NCBI GenBank assembly: GCA_017656295.1
Contig: JACDOC010000026.1
Location: forward strand, 1 to 39,609
Length of the DNA: 39,609 nt
Reading direction: 5' to 3'
DNA from: Bacillus sp. (in: firmicutes)
Lineage (GTDB): Bacteria > Bacillota > Bacilli > Bacillales > JACDOC01
A program made the translations under genes and the position numbers. Shown here in pieces: positions 1-10,097 of this stretch. The first letter of the stretch is position 1, and every line of letters starts with the position of its first letter. The notes beneath the pieces were generated by a model. It worked only from the letters and a program-made list of their open reading frames with translations, made no database searches and was not told the DNA's origin.

Positions 1-1
1 T

Positions 2-73
2 GGCCCGTTGGTCAAGTGGTTAAGACACCGCCCTTTCACGGCGGTAACACGGGTTCGAATCCCGTACGGGTCA
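2..73 (+). tRNA. tRNA-Glu (UUC)
   Basis: A full cloverleaf can be drawn. The 7-bp acceptor stem (GGCCCGT with ACGGGTC, one G-U pair) closes at 72, with discriminator A at 73. The anticodon arm CCGCC-CTTTCAC-GGCGG carries TTC, which reads Glu. The T arm has the standard GGTTCGAATCC. The 3' CCA is not encoded. A terminator follows at once, so this is the last gene of its transcript; any cluster lies left of the window. Confidence 0.96.
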
Positions 74-79
74 TCGGTA

Positions 80-110
80 ACTCGCTAAGCATTCGCTTAG
101 CGAGTTTTTT
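80..110 (+). terminator. Rho-independent terminator of the tRNA transcript
   Basis: A perfect 11-bp stem (ACTCGCTAAGC with GCTTAGCGAGT) around a four-base loop is followed by six T. It lies directly after tRNA-Glu. The intron-like fragment begins three bases after the T-run. Confidence 0.93.
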
Positions 111-113
111 GTT

Positions 114-180
114 GTACGCCCGGCATGGGTGTAATCTATAGGGTAAAAGTCCCGAACTGTGAAGGCAGAAGTAACAGTTG
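114..180 (+). mobile_element. Putative group II intron 5'-end remnant
   Basis: The stretch begins GTACGCCCGGCATGGG and continues with a 'tctatagggtaaaagtcccg' type segment and a GAAGGCAGAAGTAACAGTT tail. From memory this resembles the 5' domain I start of Bacillaceae group II introns, which begin GTGCG; here the third base is changed to A. Only about 67 bases remain, with no reverse transcriptase or domain V. It starts three bases after the T-run of the tRNA terminator, a placement known for class C introns. At about 175-182 it joins the truncated ISL3 gene. The family call rests on recall, so confidence is moderate. Confidence 0.5.
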
Positions 181-841
181 GATTTTGAAAGAGTTGTTGA
201 GCCAATATTTTGTAAGGCTGCCACATATCCATGACCACCATTTGAACACGATGAGTCGGTAAAGAACGAAAATAATCTTTTAACGTCCGACAACTACGGT
301 CTTGAATCACATCAAATACCTTGAAGCCTCGAGGGTCTCCGATGACACATTGATATTTTCCTTTTTCGGTTGTCCCTTTAAACTCATCAATGGCTAAAAT
401 TTGTGGTAATGAGTGGTTCTCATAAGTATAATAACGGTCAAACCATCGAATCACCGTTGAGTGTCCCAATCCAAGCTCTTTCGCCACTTCCTTAAAATTG
501 GCCGTTCTCACTTTGATAAGAAGGGCTTGAAGGACACGTTTCGTATGACGTTGATAGCGCTCTAAGAAGGTATATCGTTCATAGAAACGCTTCCCACAGG
601 ATGTACATTTATAGCGACGCTTTTTTAGAATGAGATACGTATACATTTCGCGAAATTTGACATCTCGAATCTTCTGCAGACGATAATCATGAATAGATCT
701 TGTCCTCTCCCCGCACTGAGGACAACTTTGATGACAAGGTTTGGTTTCGATAAAAATTTCTAGGTGCGTATCCGTTTCCACAATATTTGACACAATGACA
801 TTTTCTAATCCAACCAGTTTTGTGATACAATAGTCTTGCAT
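181..841 (-). pseudogene. Truncated ISL3-family transposase
   Basis: About 220 residues of an ISL3-type transposase remain out of roughly 400 expected. The N-terminus has two Cys pairs (CPQCG and CTSCG) of the zinc-binding domain, followed by a helix-turn-helix-like segment (EVAKELGLGHSTVIRWFDRY). The start of the DDE domain keeps the first acidic site (LAIDEFKG) and the second (VVMDMWQPYK). The reading frame then leaves the family at about 180, where intron-like sequence begins, so the final catalytic Glu and the C-terminus are missing. The frame stays open to the tRNA terminator, but this extra tail is not transposase. The start at 841 is supported by AAAGGAG a few bases upstream. It should be inactive. 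Confidence 0.85.
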
Positions 842-907
842 TTACGAAGTCTCCTTTTAAATGAGGTTTGGCCACTTTCATTATAAAAGAGAGCACTTCG
901 TAAATGC
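838..907 (-). repeat. 13-bp inverted repeat enclosing the transposase promoter and RBS, covering its start codon
   Basis: GCATTTACGAAGT at 838-850 and its exact complement at 895-907 enclose 44 bases. Read on the minus strand, the enclosed bases carry a TATAAT box and then AAAGGAGA. The 3' arm contains the transposase ATG. Any RNA starting beyond 907 would fold and hide the start codon, whereas RNA started at the internal TATAAT would lack the first arm. The exact outer edge of the IS is not clear. Confidence 0.6.
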
Positions 908-1259
908 TTTTTTATTTTATGAAATTCTTTACCCCAACATTTAGTATAGAACCTTTTTTGGTAAGCTGTTATGTTTATTTCCGTTTTTATCCATTAACCC
1001 TTTCCAAAATGTTTTTTAAAAAGTTATTTCAAGAATAATAATTTTTCATTCTTCAAAACAAAAATTTTGACGTCATTCGACACCCTTTTTCTTATTGAAA
1101 CGCTTACAATTACTTATGAAAACGCTTAACAACATGGTTTTTTTGTAAGTTGTAAATTCATGTATAAAATTGTCGGAAAGTTTTTAACTATAAAGAAAGG
1201 AATTTTGGTTATGAAAACAAAATAGAGATGTATAAATACTTTTTCAGCAGGTGAGAAAT
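908..1259 (+). promoter_or_regulatory. AT-rich leader upstream of the glg operon
   Basis: No protein-coding gene is seen. At 1092-1132 two near-identical CcpA-site-like elements lie 22 bases apart, GAAACGCTTACAA and GAAAACGCTTAACAA. Each fits the cre pattern imperfectly. Further on are TTGTAA and TATAAA-like boxes (about 1143-1170) that could form a promoter, but I cannot fix the sigma factor. A four-codon frame (ATG at 1211, stop TAG) follows a GAAAGGAA ribosome site. It may be a micro-leader or chance. Confidence 0.4.
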
Positions 1260-3260
1260 GTGAAGGTCATGTATGAAACTCCAACTGATTTTGAGCTTCA
1301 TCTGTTTCATGAAGGAAATTTATTTCAGGCATATACGTTGTTTGGTGCTCATATAATCAAAAATCGTGAGCAAACTTCAACGCGCTTTTGTGTTTGGGCT
1401 CCTCATGCGAAGCGTATTCGAGTGGTAGGGAGCTTTAATCATTGGAATGGAAGAGAGTATGAAATGACTCGTCTCAATCGAGAAGGAGTGTGGATGTTAA
1501 CGGTGCCTCAAGATTTAACGGGGCATCTTTATAAATACGAAATCGAGTCACAAGAAGGTCATGTCTTTCATAAAACAGATCCATTTGCGTTTTATACCGA
1601 ACTACGTCCACATACGGCTGGAATCATCTATAACTTGTCTGGATTTCAATGGGATGATGAAGAATGGTTAAGGAAAAGAATCCAAAAGCCTGTTTATCAG
1701 GAACCTTTGTTTATCTATGAAGTTCATCTTGGAACCTGGAAAAAGAAACATGGGAACGACTTTTTAACTTATCGAGAGCTTGCAAAAGAGCTTGTTCCAT
1801 ATGTTAAGCAACTAGGGTTTACTCATATTGAAATATTGCCGGTAACGGAGCATCCGTTTGATCGATCATGGGGATACCAAAGCACGGGATATTTTGCACC
1901 GACAAGCAGATATGGGACTCCGCATGATTTGATGTATTTCGTGAATGAGTGTCACAAGCACGGCCTTGGTGTCATATTAGATTGGGTTCCAGGACATTTC
2001 TGTAAAGATGCTCATGGATTGTATCGCTTTGATGGGCATTATTTGTACGAATATCCTGAAGAACGTGATCGTGAGAATTTCACTTGGGGAACTGCAAATT
2101 TTGATTTAGGAAAAAATGAAATACATAGCTTTTTGATTTCTAATGCGATTTACTGGTTGGACTATTACCACATTGATGGTTTTCGGTTAGATGCCGTGTC
2201 CAAAATTATTTACTGGCCCAATTCTCATGACTGCACCGTTAATCCATATGGGATTTCCTTTTTACAAAAACTCAATCGTGCTGTTGGTCAATATGATCCA
2301 CATGTATTAATGATAGCTGAGGATTCTACCGATTATCCACGTGTAACTGCTCCGGTTCACCTTGATGGACTAGGGTTTCATTATAAATGGAACATGGGAT
2401 GGATGAATGACGTGTTGACCTATATGGAGCTACCACCTGCAGAACGGTCGAGCGCTCACTCGAAAATGACGTTTTCTCTTATTTACGCCTTTTCTGAGAA
2501 TTTTATCCTCCCGTTTTCACACGATGAAGTTGTACATGGAAAAAAATCATTACTTAATAAGATGCCTGGAGACTATTGGCAAAAATTCGCTCAGTTGAGA
2601 TTGCTTTATGGATATATGGTCGCACATCCTGGGAAGAAGCTGCTCTTTATGGGAGGAGAGATTGGACAATTTGATGAGTGGAAAGATTTAGAAGAAATAG
2701 ATTGGCATCTACTAGATTACGACATGCATCGAAAAATGAACGTGTATGTACGGAATCTATTAGCTTTTTACAAACAATCGAAACCATTGTATGAGTTGGA
2801 TCATCAGCCGGAGGGATTTGAATGGATCGATGTGAATAATCACGAGCAAAAAATTTTCTCCTTTATTCGTAAAGCAAAAAATAAAGATGAATTTCTAGTT
2901 GTGATTTGTAATTTTAGTGAATATCCATATCACCAATATAAAGTAGGAGTGCCTCAAAAAGGTGCTTATCAAGAAATTTGGAACAGTGATGCCGAACAAT
3001 ATGGAGGTTTAGGTATCACGAATCCAAAAGCAGTCAATGCGCAAGAAGGGGTTTATCATGGTAAGCCATACCACATTGAAATATCGATTCCGCCATTTTC
3101 AGCAATCTTTTTTCAACCAGTAAACTCAAGAAAGGAGTGTCTAGCACATGGTGAAAGTCGATTGTGTCGCGATGTTGTTAGCAGGAGGGAAAGGAAGTCG
3201 ATTAAACGAACTGACAAAAGATTTGGCCAAACCAGCAGTACCGTTCGGAGGAAAGTATAG
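1260..3260 (+). CDS. glgB: 1,4-alpha-glucan branching enzyme
   Basis: Forms alpha-1,6 branches in glycogen. An N-terminal CBM48-like domain ([21 protein letters not shown]) precedes a GH13 barrel. Catalytic residues, numbered from GTG 1260, are the nucleophile D311 (DGFRLDAV), acid/base E354 (AEDST) and D422 (SHDEVVHG). AGGTGAG ends four bases before GTG 1260; GTG 1251 and ATG 1269 are in-frame alternatives. It opens the glgBCDAP operon. The family end is reached near 3120 ([11 protein letters not shown]). The frame then continues about 45 codons, overlapping glgC by 113 bases, with a tail unlike any GlgB I know. A TAA lies out of frame at 3121, so a one-base change may have removed the usual stop. 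Confidence 0.95.
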   Translation: MKVMYETPTDFELHLFHEGNLFQAYTLFGAHIIKNREQTSTRFCVWAPHAKRIRVVGSFNHWNGREYEMTRLNREGVWMLTVPQDLTGHLYKYEIESQEGHVFHKTDPFAFYTELRPHTAGIIYNLSGFQWDDEEWLRKRIQKPVYQEPLFIYEVHLGTWKKKHGNDFLTYRELAKELVPYVKQLGFTHIEILPVTEHPFDRSWGYQSTGYFAPTSRYGTPHDLMYFVNECHKHGLGVILDWVPGHFCKDAHGLYRFDGHYLYEYPEERDRENFTWGTANFDLGKNEIHSFLISNAIYWLDYYHIDGFRLDAVSKIIYWPNSHDCTVNPYGISFLQKLNRAVGQYDPHVLMIAEDSTDYPRVTAPVHLDGLGFHYKWNMGWMNDVLTYMELPPAERSSAHSKMTFSLIYAFSENFILPFSHDEVVHGKKSLLNKMPGDYWQKFAQLRLLYGYMVAHPGKKLLFMGGEIGQFDEWKDLEEIDWHLLDYDMHRKMNVYVRNLLAFYKQSKPLYELDHQPEGFEWIDVNNHEQKIFSFIRKAKNKDEFLVVICNFSEYPYHQYKVGVPQKGAYQEIWNSDAEQYGGLGITNPKAVNAQEGVYHGKPYHIEISIPPFSAIFFQPVNSRKECLAHGESRLCRDVVSRRERKSIKRTDKRFGQTSSTVRRKV

Positions 3261-4293
3261 AATTATCGATTTCCCATTAAGTAACTGTACCAATTCAGGG
3301 ATTGAAACAGTAGGGGTGTTAACCCAGTATCAACCTCTTGTTTTAAACTCATATATCGGAATCGGTAGCGCTTGGGATTTAGATCGTAAAAATGGGGGTG
3401 TCACTGTTCTTCCACCATATAGTGTTTCTTCTGAAGTACGCTGGTATACAGGAACTGCAAGCGCTGTCTATCAAAATATCAATTATATAGAACAGTATGA
3501 TCCGAATTATGTTTTGATTTTGTCTGGTGACCATATTTATAAAATGGATTACTCCAAGATGTTAGACTTCCATATTTCGAAAAATGCCGATGTGACGATT
3601 TCGGTCATTGAAGTTCCATGGGAAGAAGCGAGTCGCTTCGGCATCATGAATACAAACGAAGACCTTGAAATTATTGAATTCGAAGAAAAACCTGCCGTAC
3701 CAAAGAATAATCTAGCGTCAATGGGAATTTATATCTTTAATTGGAAACTCCTTAAAGAATATTTAATACGTGACCACCAAAATCCTCACTCTTGTCATGA
3801 TTTTGGAAAAGACATCATTCCTCTTTTACTCCGAGAGAAGAAAAAAATTGTTGCTTATCCGTTTCAAGGCTACTGGAAAGACGTAGGAACGGTTAAGAGT
3901 TTATGGGAAGCCAATATGGATTTGCTACGGGAAGATTGTGAACTGAATTTATTTGACCATTCGTGGCGTATTTATTCGGTCAATCCAAATCATCCACCTC
4001 AATACATTTCTGAAGAAGCCGAAGTCGAACGCTCTCTTATTAATGAAGGGTGTGTTGTCGAAGGAATTATTAAGCATTCTGTTATATTCCAAGGCGTGAC
4101 GGTTGAAAAGGGAGCGATTGTTGAACAATCTGTTGTGATGCCTGGGGCACGGGTCGGCCAAAATGCGTTTATTAAAAACGCGATTGTTCCATCAAATGTC
4201 CATGTTCCTAGTGATTTAACGATTCTCCCAGAGGATGGAGAAGAAGTCATACTCGTCACTGAAGAACGAATTAACCGTTTAATCAATGTGTAA
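3148..4293 (+). CDS. glgC: Glucose-1-phosphate adenylyltransferase, catalytic subunit
   Basis: Makes ADP-glucose from ATP and glucose-1-phosphate, the committed step of glycogen synthesis. The nucleotidyl-transferase signature GGKGSRL is at residues 13-19, followed by [29 protein letters not shown] in mid-protein is the sugar-phosphate/metal region. A left-handed beta-helix fills the C-terminal third (hexapeptide pattern around [20 protein letters not shown]). The 381-residue length is usual. The ribosome site AAAGGAGTG lies 8 bases before the ATG. In bacilli GlgC pairs with GlgD, which is encoded next, 27 bases downstream. Confidence 0.96.
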   Translation: MVKVDCVAMLLAGGKGSRLNELTKDLAKPAVPFGGKYRIIDFPLSNCTNSGIETVGVLTQYQPLVLNSYIGIGSAWDLDRKNGGVTVLPPYSVSSEVRWYTGTASAVYQNINYIEQYDPNYVLILSGDHIYKMDYSKMLDFHISKNADVTISVIEVPWEEASRFGIMNTNEDLEIIEFEEKPAVPKNNLASMGIYIFNWKLLKEYLIRDHQNPHSCHDFGKDIIPLLLREKKKIVAYPFQGYWKDVGTVKSLWEANMDLLREDCELNLFDHSWRIYSVNPNHPPQYISEEAEVERSLINEGCVVEGIIKHSVIFQGVTVEKGAIVEQSVVMPGARVGQNAFIKNAIVPSNVHVPSDLTILPEDGEEVILVTEERINRLINV

Positions 4294-4320
4294 AGATTAA
4301 GCAAGGAGGTTGAAATTTTA

Positions 4321-5349
4321 ATGAGTCATTCAATGCTAGGTGTGATTGATGCGACTACGTACAACGATTCGTTAGAGGATTTACTGCTACATCGTTCGTT
4401 AGCGGCCGTTCCGTTTGCCGGAAGATATCGGTTAATTGATTTTGTATTATCCAATATGGTTAATTCCGGTATTCAGAGTGTCGCGATTTTTCCTAAATTT
4501 CAATATCGCTCGTTAATGGATCATTTAGGTTCAGGGAAAAACTGGGATTTAAGTCGGAAACGAGACGGACTGTTTTTCTTCCCATCACCGAAATTAGAAA
4601 ATACGTATCAAGGCATTGGTTCTTTTAATCATTTTGCTCACCATATCGACTATTTTTATCGGAGTCGTCAAACATATGCGCTCATTTCCAATTGCTTTAC
4701 CGTTTGTAATATGGACTATCGCCCAATATTACAACGTCATATCGACGTCGGTTGTGACATTACGGAAATTTGTCATCAAGGTCGTTCGTTAGAAATGTAT
4801 ATTGTTGAAAAGTCCTTACTTATTGACTTAATTGAAAACCGTGAAAAATATGGGTATACGTGTATGCGTGATGTCGTCACGGATTTAAGAAGTCCATTTA
4901 ATGTTTGTACGTATGAATATAATGGCTTTGCCGTCATGATTGACTCCATTCAAACGTATTACAAAACGAGCTTGAATTTGTTAAATCGAGAAGTGTGGAA
5001 TCAAGTGTTTGTTTCTGACTATCCGATTTATACAAAGGTAAAAGACGAACCTCCAACACAATATCTTCCAGGGGCTTTTGTTAAAAATTCTATGATTGCT
5101 AATGGCTGTGTCATTGAAGGGCATGTTGAAAACTCGATCATTTTCCGAGCGGTGCATATTGGAAAAGGAACCGTCATAAAAAATAGTATCATTATGCAAA
5201 AAGGTATGATCGGTGAGAATTGTGAGTTGGATGCCGTCATTTTAGATAAAGACGTGAAAATTGAAAGTGGTGAACGTTTACGTGGACATAAAGATCAACC
5301 AATTGTGATTCGAAAAGGAACGATACAAGGAGCGCTGATGAATTCGTGA
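4321..5349 (+). CDS. glgD: ADP-glucose pyrophosphorylase regulatory subunit
   Basis: Paralogue of GlgC that in Bacillus and Geobacillus forms a hetero-oligomer and tunes GlgC activity. It keeps the fold landmarks ([20 protein letters not shown] near residue 38, and a C-terminal beta-helix). It lacks the N-terminal GGxGxRL nucleotide loop, starting instead [20 protein letters not shown], as expected for a non-catalytic partner. At 342 residues it is shorter than GlgC. AAGGAGG lies 10 bases upstream of the ATG. The gene ends inside the first codons of glgA (4-base overlap), so the two are probably translationally coupled. Confidence 0.94.
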   Translation: MSHSMLGVIDATTYNDSLEDLLLHRSLAAVPFAGRYRLIDFVLSNMVNSGIQSVAIFPKFQYRSLMDHLGSGKNWDLSRKRDGLFFFPSPKLENTYQGIGSFNHFAHHIDYFYRSRQTYALISNCFTVCNMDYRPILQRHIDVGCDITEICHQGRSLEMYIVEKSLLIDLIENREKYGYTCMRDVVTDLRSPFNVCTYEYNGFAVMIDSIQTYYKTSLNLLNREVWNQVFVSDYPIYTKVKDEPPTQYLPGAFVKNSMIANGCVIEGHVENSIIFRAVHIGKGTVIKNSIIMQKGMIGENCELDAVILDKDVKIESGERLRGHKDQPIVIRKGTIQGALMNS

Positions 5350-6797
5350 AAGTATTGTTTGTTGTCTCAGAATGTGTACCATACATTAAATCAGGAGGAC
5401 TTGCAGACGTTGCAGGTTCGTTACCGAAAGAATTAAAACGATTAGGAACCGATGTTCGAGTAATACTCCCGAAGTATGGGATGATCCCTACTCACTTTCG
5501 GGAGAGGATGCGAAAAATTGCAGAATATACCGTATCAGTTGGCTGGCGTCAACAGTATTGTGGTATTGAATGTTTTGAACATGACGGTGTCATCTTTTAC
5601 TTTATCGATAACGAATATTATTTTAAGCGAGACAAAATGTATGGATTTTACGATGATGGGGAGCGTTTCTCCTTTTTTTGCCGGGCTGTCTTAGAGAGTC
5701 TCCCACATTTATCGTTTTATCCCGATATTATTCATTGTCACGACTGGCACACGGGAATGATTCCGTTTTTATTACGAGTCGATTATCAGTTCCGTGAAGG
5801 ATATCAACGTATTCGAACCATTTTTACGATTCATAATTTACAGTTTCAAGGAATTTTCCCGCGTGAAGTGATTTGGGAACTGTTAAATTTAGATCGGAAA
5901 TATGACCATCCTGAGTATCTCGAATTTTATGGCAACATGAATTTTATGAAAGGGGCATTAGTATCTTCTGACTATATCACGACGGTGAGTCCAACGTATT
6001 GTCAGGAAATTCAAACCCCTTATTACGGAGAAAAGTTAGACGGGTTACTTCGCTGGCGAAAAGATTCTCTCATAGGTATTTTAAACGGAATCGATGACCA
6101 ATTTTATAATCCCCTTTTCGACCCATATATTTGGCAACACTATTCTCCCCATCAGTTAGACGGGAAAGTGAAAAATAAAGAAGAATTGCAACGTAAGTTT
6201 GGGTTAGAGGTGAATCGTCATAAACCAATCATCGCCATGATTAGTCGGTTAACAAAACAAAAAGGATTAGACCTTGTTACCCATCTGTTCGATGAACTCC
6301 TTCAAGAGGATATTCAGTTGATTATATTAGGTACGGGTGATTGGGAATTTGAACAATTTTTCCAACAAAAAGCGAGCCAATATTCGGATAAAGTACGAGT
6401 GTCGATCGGTTTTAATGAGCCGTTAGCACATCAAATTTATGCTGGTTCTGATTTGTTTTTAATGCCTTCGAAATTTGAACCATGTGGTTTAGGGCAACTG
6501 ATTGCCTTAAAGTATGGCACAATTCCGATTGTGCGGGAAACAGGTGGACTTAACGATACGGTCATAGCGTACCGGGACGATACAGGAGAAGGGAACGGCT
6601 TTTCCTTCACCAACTACAATGCCCACGATATGTTGTATACGATTCGACGGGCACTTCAATATTACAAACGGAAAGAAGTATGGGAAGTTCTTGTGAAACG
6701 AGCGATGGAACAAGATTATAGTTGGGCACAATCGGCCTTTAAATACAGTCAATTGTATGCGGACATCACCTCCAGGAGGGAAAGTCATGTTTTCTAA
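5346..6797 (+). CDS. glgA: Glycogen synthase (ADP-glucose dependent)
   Basis: GT5-family glycosyltransferase that elongates alpha-1,4-glucan from ADP-glucose. The N-terminal ADP-glucose-binding motif [16 protein letters not shown] begins at residue 15. [15 protein letters not shown] and TIHNLQFQG are typical of the first Rossmann domain. The C-terminal [18 protein letters not shown] holds the conserved Glu of the retaining mechanism. It has 483 residues, normal for the family. It starts at GTG, overlapping the glgD stop by four bases, and ends 11 bases inside glgP. Confidence 0.96.
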   Translation: MKVLFVVSECVPYIKSGGLADVAGSLPKELKRLGTDVRVILPKYGMIPTHFRERMRKIAEYTVSVGWRQQYCGIECFEHDGVIFYFIDNEYYFKRDKMYGFYDDGERFSFFCRAVLESLPHLSFYPDIIHCHDWHTGMIPFLLRVDYQFREGYQRIRTIFTIHNLQFQGIFPREVIWELLNLDRKYDHPEYLEFYGNMNFMKGALVSSDYITTVSPTYCQEIQTPYYGEKLDGLLRWRKDSLIGILNGIDDQFYNPLFDPYIWQHYSPHQLDGKVKNKEELQRKFGLEVNRHKPIIAMISRLTKQKGLDLVTHLFDELLQEDIQLIILGTGDWEFEQFFQQKASQYSDKVRVSIGFNEPLAHQIYAGSDLFLMPSKFEPCGLGQLIALKYGTIPIVRETGGLNDTVIAYRDDTGEGNGFSFTNYNAHDMLYTIRRALQYYKRKEVWEVLVKRAMEQDYSWAQSAFKYSQLYADITSRRESHVF

Positions 6798-9204
6798 TAA
6801 GGAAGAATTTAAACGTTCGTTTTTATCAAAGCTGGAGATGATGTGTGGGAAAAGATTTCAAGAATCAACGTCTTATGACCATTATGTCACGCTAGGACAC
6901 ATGGTTCGAGAATACATTAGTCCGGCATGGATCGAAACGAACGAACGGTATCGAACGACACATCAACGGCAAGTATATTATCTTTCCATAGAATTTTTGT
7001 TAGGGCGTTTGTTAACCCAAAATTTAATCAACTTAGGAATTAAAGAGCTTGTTGTAGAAGGGTTAGACGAACTCGGGATATCGTATCAACAGTTGGAGGA
7101 AATTGAACACGATGCAGGTTTAGGAAACGGTGGCCTCGGTCGATTGGCCGCCTGTTTTTTAGATTCGCTTTCTTCATTACAACTACCCGGTCATGGATGC
7201 GGCATTCGGTATAAGCACGGGTTATTTGAGCAAAAAATTGTCGATGGCTACCAAGTGGAGCTTCCGGAACAATGGTTACGACACGGACATGTATGGGAAG
7301 TACGAAAAGCAGATTTAGCCGTTGAAATTCCATTTTGGGGGTGGGTCGAACCGTATGAAAAAGATGGACGACTTTGTTTTCGCCATCTCGATGCAGAATA
7401 TGTAACAGCCGTTCCGTACGATATACCAGTCGTTGGTTTAGAAGGAAAAACGGTTAATACGCTTCGATTGTGGAGTGCCGAACCATCTCCGTATCCGGTG
7501 TACAAAGATGTGATGAAGTATAAAAGAGAAACGGAAGCTATTTCCGAATTTTTATATCCGGACGACACCCACGATAAAGGAAAAATTTTACGGTTGAAGC
7601 AACAATATTTCCTTGTTTCCGCTAGTGTCCGTTCAATTATTCGGTCATTTTTATCAAGAGGCGGAGACATCAGACAGCTTCATCAATCCATTTGTATTCA
7701 TATTAACGATACCCATCCCGTGCTGGCCATTCCCGAATTGATGCGTATTTTATTAGATGATTATGAGTTAGGCTGGGAGGAAGCTTGGTCTATCGTTACC
7801 CACACGTTTTGTTATACAAACCATACCACATTAACGGAGGCGTTGGAACGGTGGCCTGTTCGGTTATTTCAACCGCTACTCCCTCGTATTTACATGATTG
7901 TAGAAGAAATTAACGAACGTTTTTGCCAACTGTTGTGGGAGCGGTATCCGGGTGAATGGGAGCGGATCGAAAAAATGGCAATCATCTCTCATGGGGAAGT
8001 GAAAATGGCTCATTTAGCTATTGTCGGTAGCTTTAGTGTGAATGGGGTTGCCAATATCCATACAGAAATTTTAAAGAAACGGGAAATGAAGCTGTTTCAT
8101 GAATATTACCCAACAAAATTTAATAATAAGACGAACGGCATTACCCATCGTCGCTGGTTGTTAAAAGCGAATCCGGAGTTATCTACTCTCATTACGGAAG
8201 GAATCGGTGAGCGTTGGATAAAAGATCCTTCTCATTTGGAAGAACTGCTAAAATTTCGAAATGATGGAGCGTTTATTAAAAAGCTTCGTAAAGTAAAAAA
8301 GAAACGGAAAGAAAAGTTAGCTGCGTACATTCAGGAACATCAAGGATTAGTGGTAGATCCTCATTCGATTTTTGATATTCATGTAAAGCGGATGCATGAA
8401 TATAAGCGCCAGTTGTTGAACATTTTGCACATTATGTATCTGTATAACCGTATCAAAGAAGACACGACGTTTGATTTTCACCCGCGGACATTTATTTTTG
8501 GGGCGAAAGCGTCACCTGGTTACTTTTTTGCAAAAAAAATTATTAAGCTCATTCATTCGTTGGCGGAAAAAATCAATCGCGACCCAGCCGTAAGAGAGAA
8601 ATTACAAGTGGTGTTTCTAGAAAATTATAGGGTCACTCTGGCAGAACTAATTATACCGGCGGCAGATGTGAGTGAACAAATTTCGACCGCAAGTAAAGAA
8701 GCATCAGGGACGGGGAATATGAAGTTTATGATGAATGGAGCGCTGACCGTCGGGACGATGGATGGAGCGAATATTGAAATATTTGAGCTCGTAGGTAAAG
8801 ATCATATATTTATTTTCGGACTGACGGCTGATGAAGTATTACAATATCAACGGTTTGGTGGTTATCGTTCGATGGAATATTATCATTATGATTCTCGGAT
8901 TCAGATGGTCGTTGATCAATTGGTGAATGGATTTTTCCCAAAAGCGGGTAATGAATTTGAAATCATTCGTGATTCATTATTGTCACATAATGATCCGTAC
9001 TTTGTGTTACGTGATTTTTCATCCTATGTTTCTATCCAAGAACAAGTAGGGAAGGCTTATCAAAATAAACAAAATTGGTATAAAAAAAGCTTAGTCAATA
9101 TTGCGAAATCTGGATATTTCTCAAGTGATCGGACGATTCGAGAGTATGCGAAAGAGATATGGAAAATCGGGCCGTATGAACCGGTAGCATGGGGAACAAA
9201 TTAA
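6787..9204 (+). CDS. glgP: Glycogen phosphorylase
   Basis: Releases glucose-1-phosphate from the non-reducing ends of glycogen using phosphate and PLP. Conserved blocks run the full length: [17 protein letters not shown], the [17 protein letters not shown] region, [11 protein letters not shown], and the PLP site [16 protein letters not shown], whose lysine is K646. About 805 residues. An in-frame codon at 6757 gives a longer frame, but AGGAGGGA just upstream of ATG 6787 decides the start, giving [12 protein letters not shown]. It is the last operon gene. No plus-strand T-run terminator follows; the next hairpin serves the convergent yteA. Confidence 0.96.
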   Translation: MFSNKEEFKRSFLSKLEMMCGKRFQESTSYDHYVTLGHMVREYISPAWIETNERYRTTHQRQVYYLSIEFLLGRLLTQNLINLGIKELVVEGLDELGISYQQLEEIEHDAGLGNGGLGRLAACFLDSLSSLQLPGHGCGIRYKHGLFEQKIVDGYQVELPEQWLRHGHVWEVRKADLAVEIPFWGWVEPYEKDGRLCFRHLDAEYVTAVPYDIPVVGLEGKTVNTLRLWSAEPSPYPVYKDVMKYKRETEAISEFLYPDDTHDKGKILRLKQQYFLVSASVRSIIRSFLSRGGDIRQLHQSICIHINDTHPVLAIPELMRILLDDYELGWEEAWSIVTHTFCYTNHTTLTEALERWPVRLFQPLLPRIYMIVEEINERFCQLLWERYPGEWERIEKMAIISHGEVKMAHLAIVGSFSVNGVANIHTEILKKREMKLFHEYYPTKFNNKTNGITHRRWLLKANPELSTLITEGIGERWIKDPSHLEELLKFRNDGAFIKKLRKVKKKRKEKLAAYIQEHQGLVVDPHSIFDIHVKRMHEYKRQLLNILHIMYLYNRIKEDTTFDFHPRTFIFGAKASPGYFFAKKIIKLIHSLAEKINRDPAVREKLQVVFLENYRVTLAELIIPAADVSEQISTASKEASGTGNMKFMMNGALTVGTMDGANIEIFELVGKDHIFIFGLTADEVLQYQRFGGYRSMEYYHYDSRIQMVVDQLVNGFFPKAGNEFEIIRDSLLSHNDPYFVLRDFSSYVSIQEQVGKAYQNKQNWYKKSLVNIAKSGYFSSDRTIREYAKEIWKIGPYEPVAWGTN

Positions 9205-9224
9205 ATACAATGGAATCAATAAAT

Positions 9225-9264
9225 AAAAAAGGGCTGATTTTTTCATTTTTTGGAAGGTCAGCCC
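9225..9264 (-). terminator. Terminator of the yteA-type gene
   Basis: GGGCTGA (9231-9237) pairs with TCAGCCC (9258-9264). On the minus strand the stem is followed by TTTTTTATTT. It sits between the convergent glgP and yteA genes. Confidence 0.8.
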
Positions 9265-9285
9265 ATCGTTTTGGATTGGTATATA

Positions 9286-9996
9286 TCATTCATCCCAATC
9301 TTGATCTTGCCATTCTTTGTCCAATACTTGCTCATAAGCTTCATGGACTTTATTTGGATAGACTTTGCGATTTTTTCCATAGATGTCTGTTCCGATGAAG
9401 AATTCCAATTGTTCGGTAAACCCTTCTCGATCCCATTCATCCCCTTGATACAAATGTCCGTAATTTTCAAAATCCCCAACAAAATCGGCTGGTGTTTCCG
9501 AAGTCCCGTAGCGTGCACTTTCTTGGAAACTGTCCTCTGTATCCTTCACTTCTTTATAACGTAGATGACGGAATGAATTTTTTGTTGGTGGTTCAAGAAC
9601 TTGTTCTTCAACAGGGCGATCCGTTGCAGGTTGTTGTTCAGGTGAATGATCAACGCAATAAAGAGTGGACGGTATGGCTTCTAACCGTTCAAGTGGAATC
9701 GCTTTTCCGCAAACTTGGCAACGGCCGTATTCACCATTTTCAATTGCTTGTAGAGCTGCCTCAATTTTTCCGATTTCGCCCTCTGCATGGTCTTGGAGGG
9801 CCATGTCTTTTTCTCGTTCATATAACTCCGTACCTAAATCGGCTGGATGATTATCATACGAAGAAAGTTCACCAACATTTTCTCTTTCGTTGACGGTGAA
9901 CATGTTCAGTCTGTCTCGTTCATATTGTTGGGTAAGCTGTTGTTTTTCGTTCAATAATTGTTGACGAAAATGTTCGATTTTTTCTGGTGATAGCAT
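9286..9996 (-). CDS. yteA: YteA-family DksA/TraR-type zinc-finger protein
   Basis: Similar in order and wording to the B. subtilis sporulation-associated protein YteA (about 239 aa; 236 here). The N-terminus is a helical coiled coil (residues 1-30), then the family block GELSSYDNHPADLGTELYERE. A DksA-type finger follows with C93, C96, C114 and H117 (RCQVCGKAIP ... LYCVDH). The C-terminal third is acidic and probably extended. The start at 9996 is supported by AAGGAAGTG upstream; a longer in-frame start at 10041 lacks such a site. The molecular function is unknown. RNA-polymerase secondary-channel binding is only suggested by the DksA relation. Confidence 0.85.
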   Translation of the reverse strand: MLSPEKIEHFRQQLLNEKQQLTQQYERDRLNMFTVNERENVGELSSYDNHPADLGTELYEREKDMALQDHAEGEIGKIEAALQAIENGEYGRCQVCGKAIPLERLEAIPSTLYCVDHSPEQQPATDRPVEEQVLEPPTKNSFRHLRYKEVKDTEDSFQESARYGTSETPADFVGDFENYGHLYQGDEWDREGFTEQLEFFIGTDIYGKNRKVYPNKVHEAYEQVLDKEWQDQDWDE

Positions 9997-10061
9997 TTTC
10001 TCACTTCCTTTATCCATCCATTTAGCTTTAGTATGAGCCAACGGTTAATAAATTAGTGATA

Positions 10062-10090
10062 AAAGAAAAAATCGGGGCATTCCCCGATTT
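10062..10090 (-). terminator. Terminator of menA
   Basis: A 9-bp perfect stem AAATCGGGG / CCCCGATTT with a four-base loop. On the minus strand it is followed by a T-rich run. It lies 8 bases past the menA stop. Confidence 0.9.
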
Positions 10091-10097
10091 CTATTTG

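Noticed and set aside
36-293. An 85-codon frame through the tRNA terminator and intron remnant
   Set aside because: It runs antisense to the transposase remnant and the tRNA, has no ribosome site and resembles no protein.
9492-9893. A 133-codon frame antisense to yteA
   Set aside because: A shadow frame; composition follows the antisense of a known gene.
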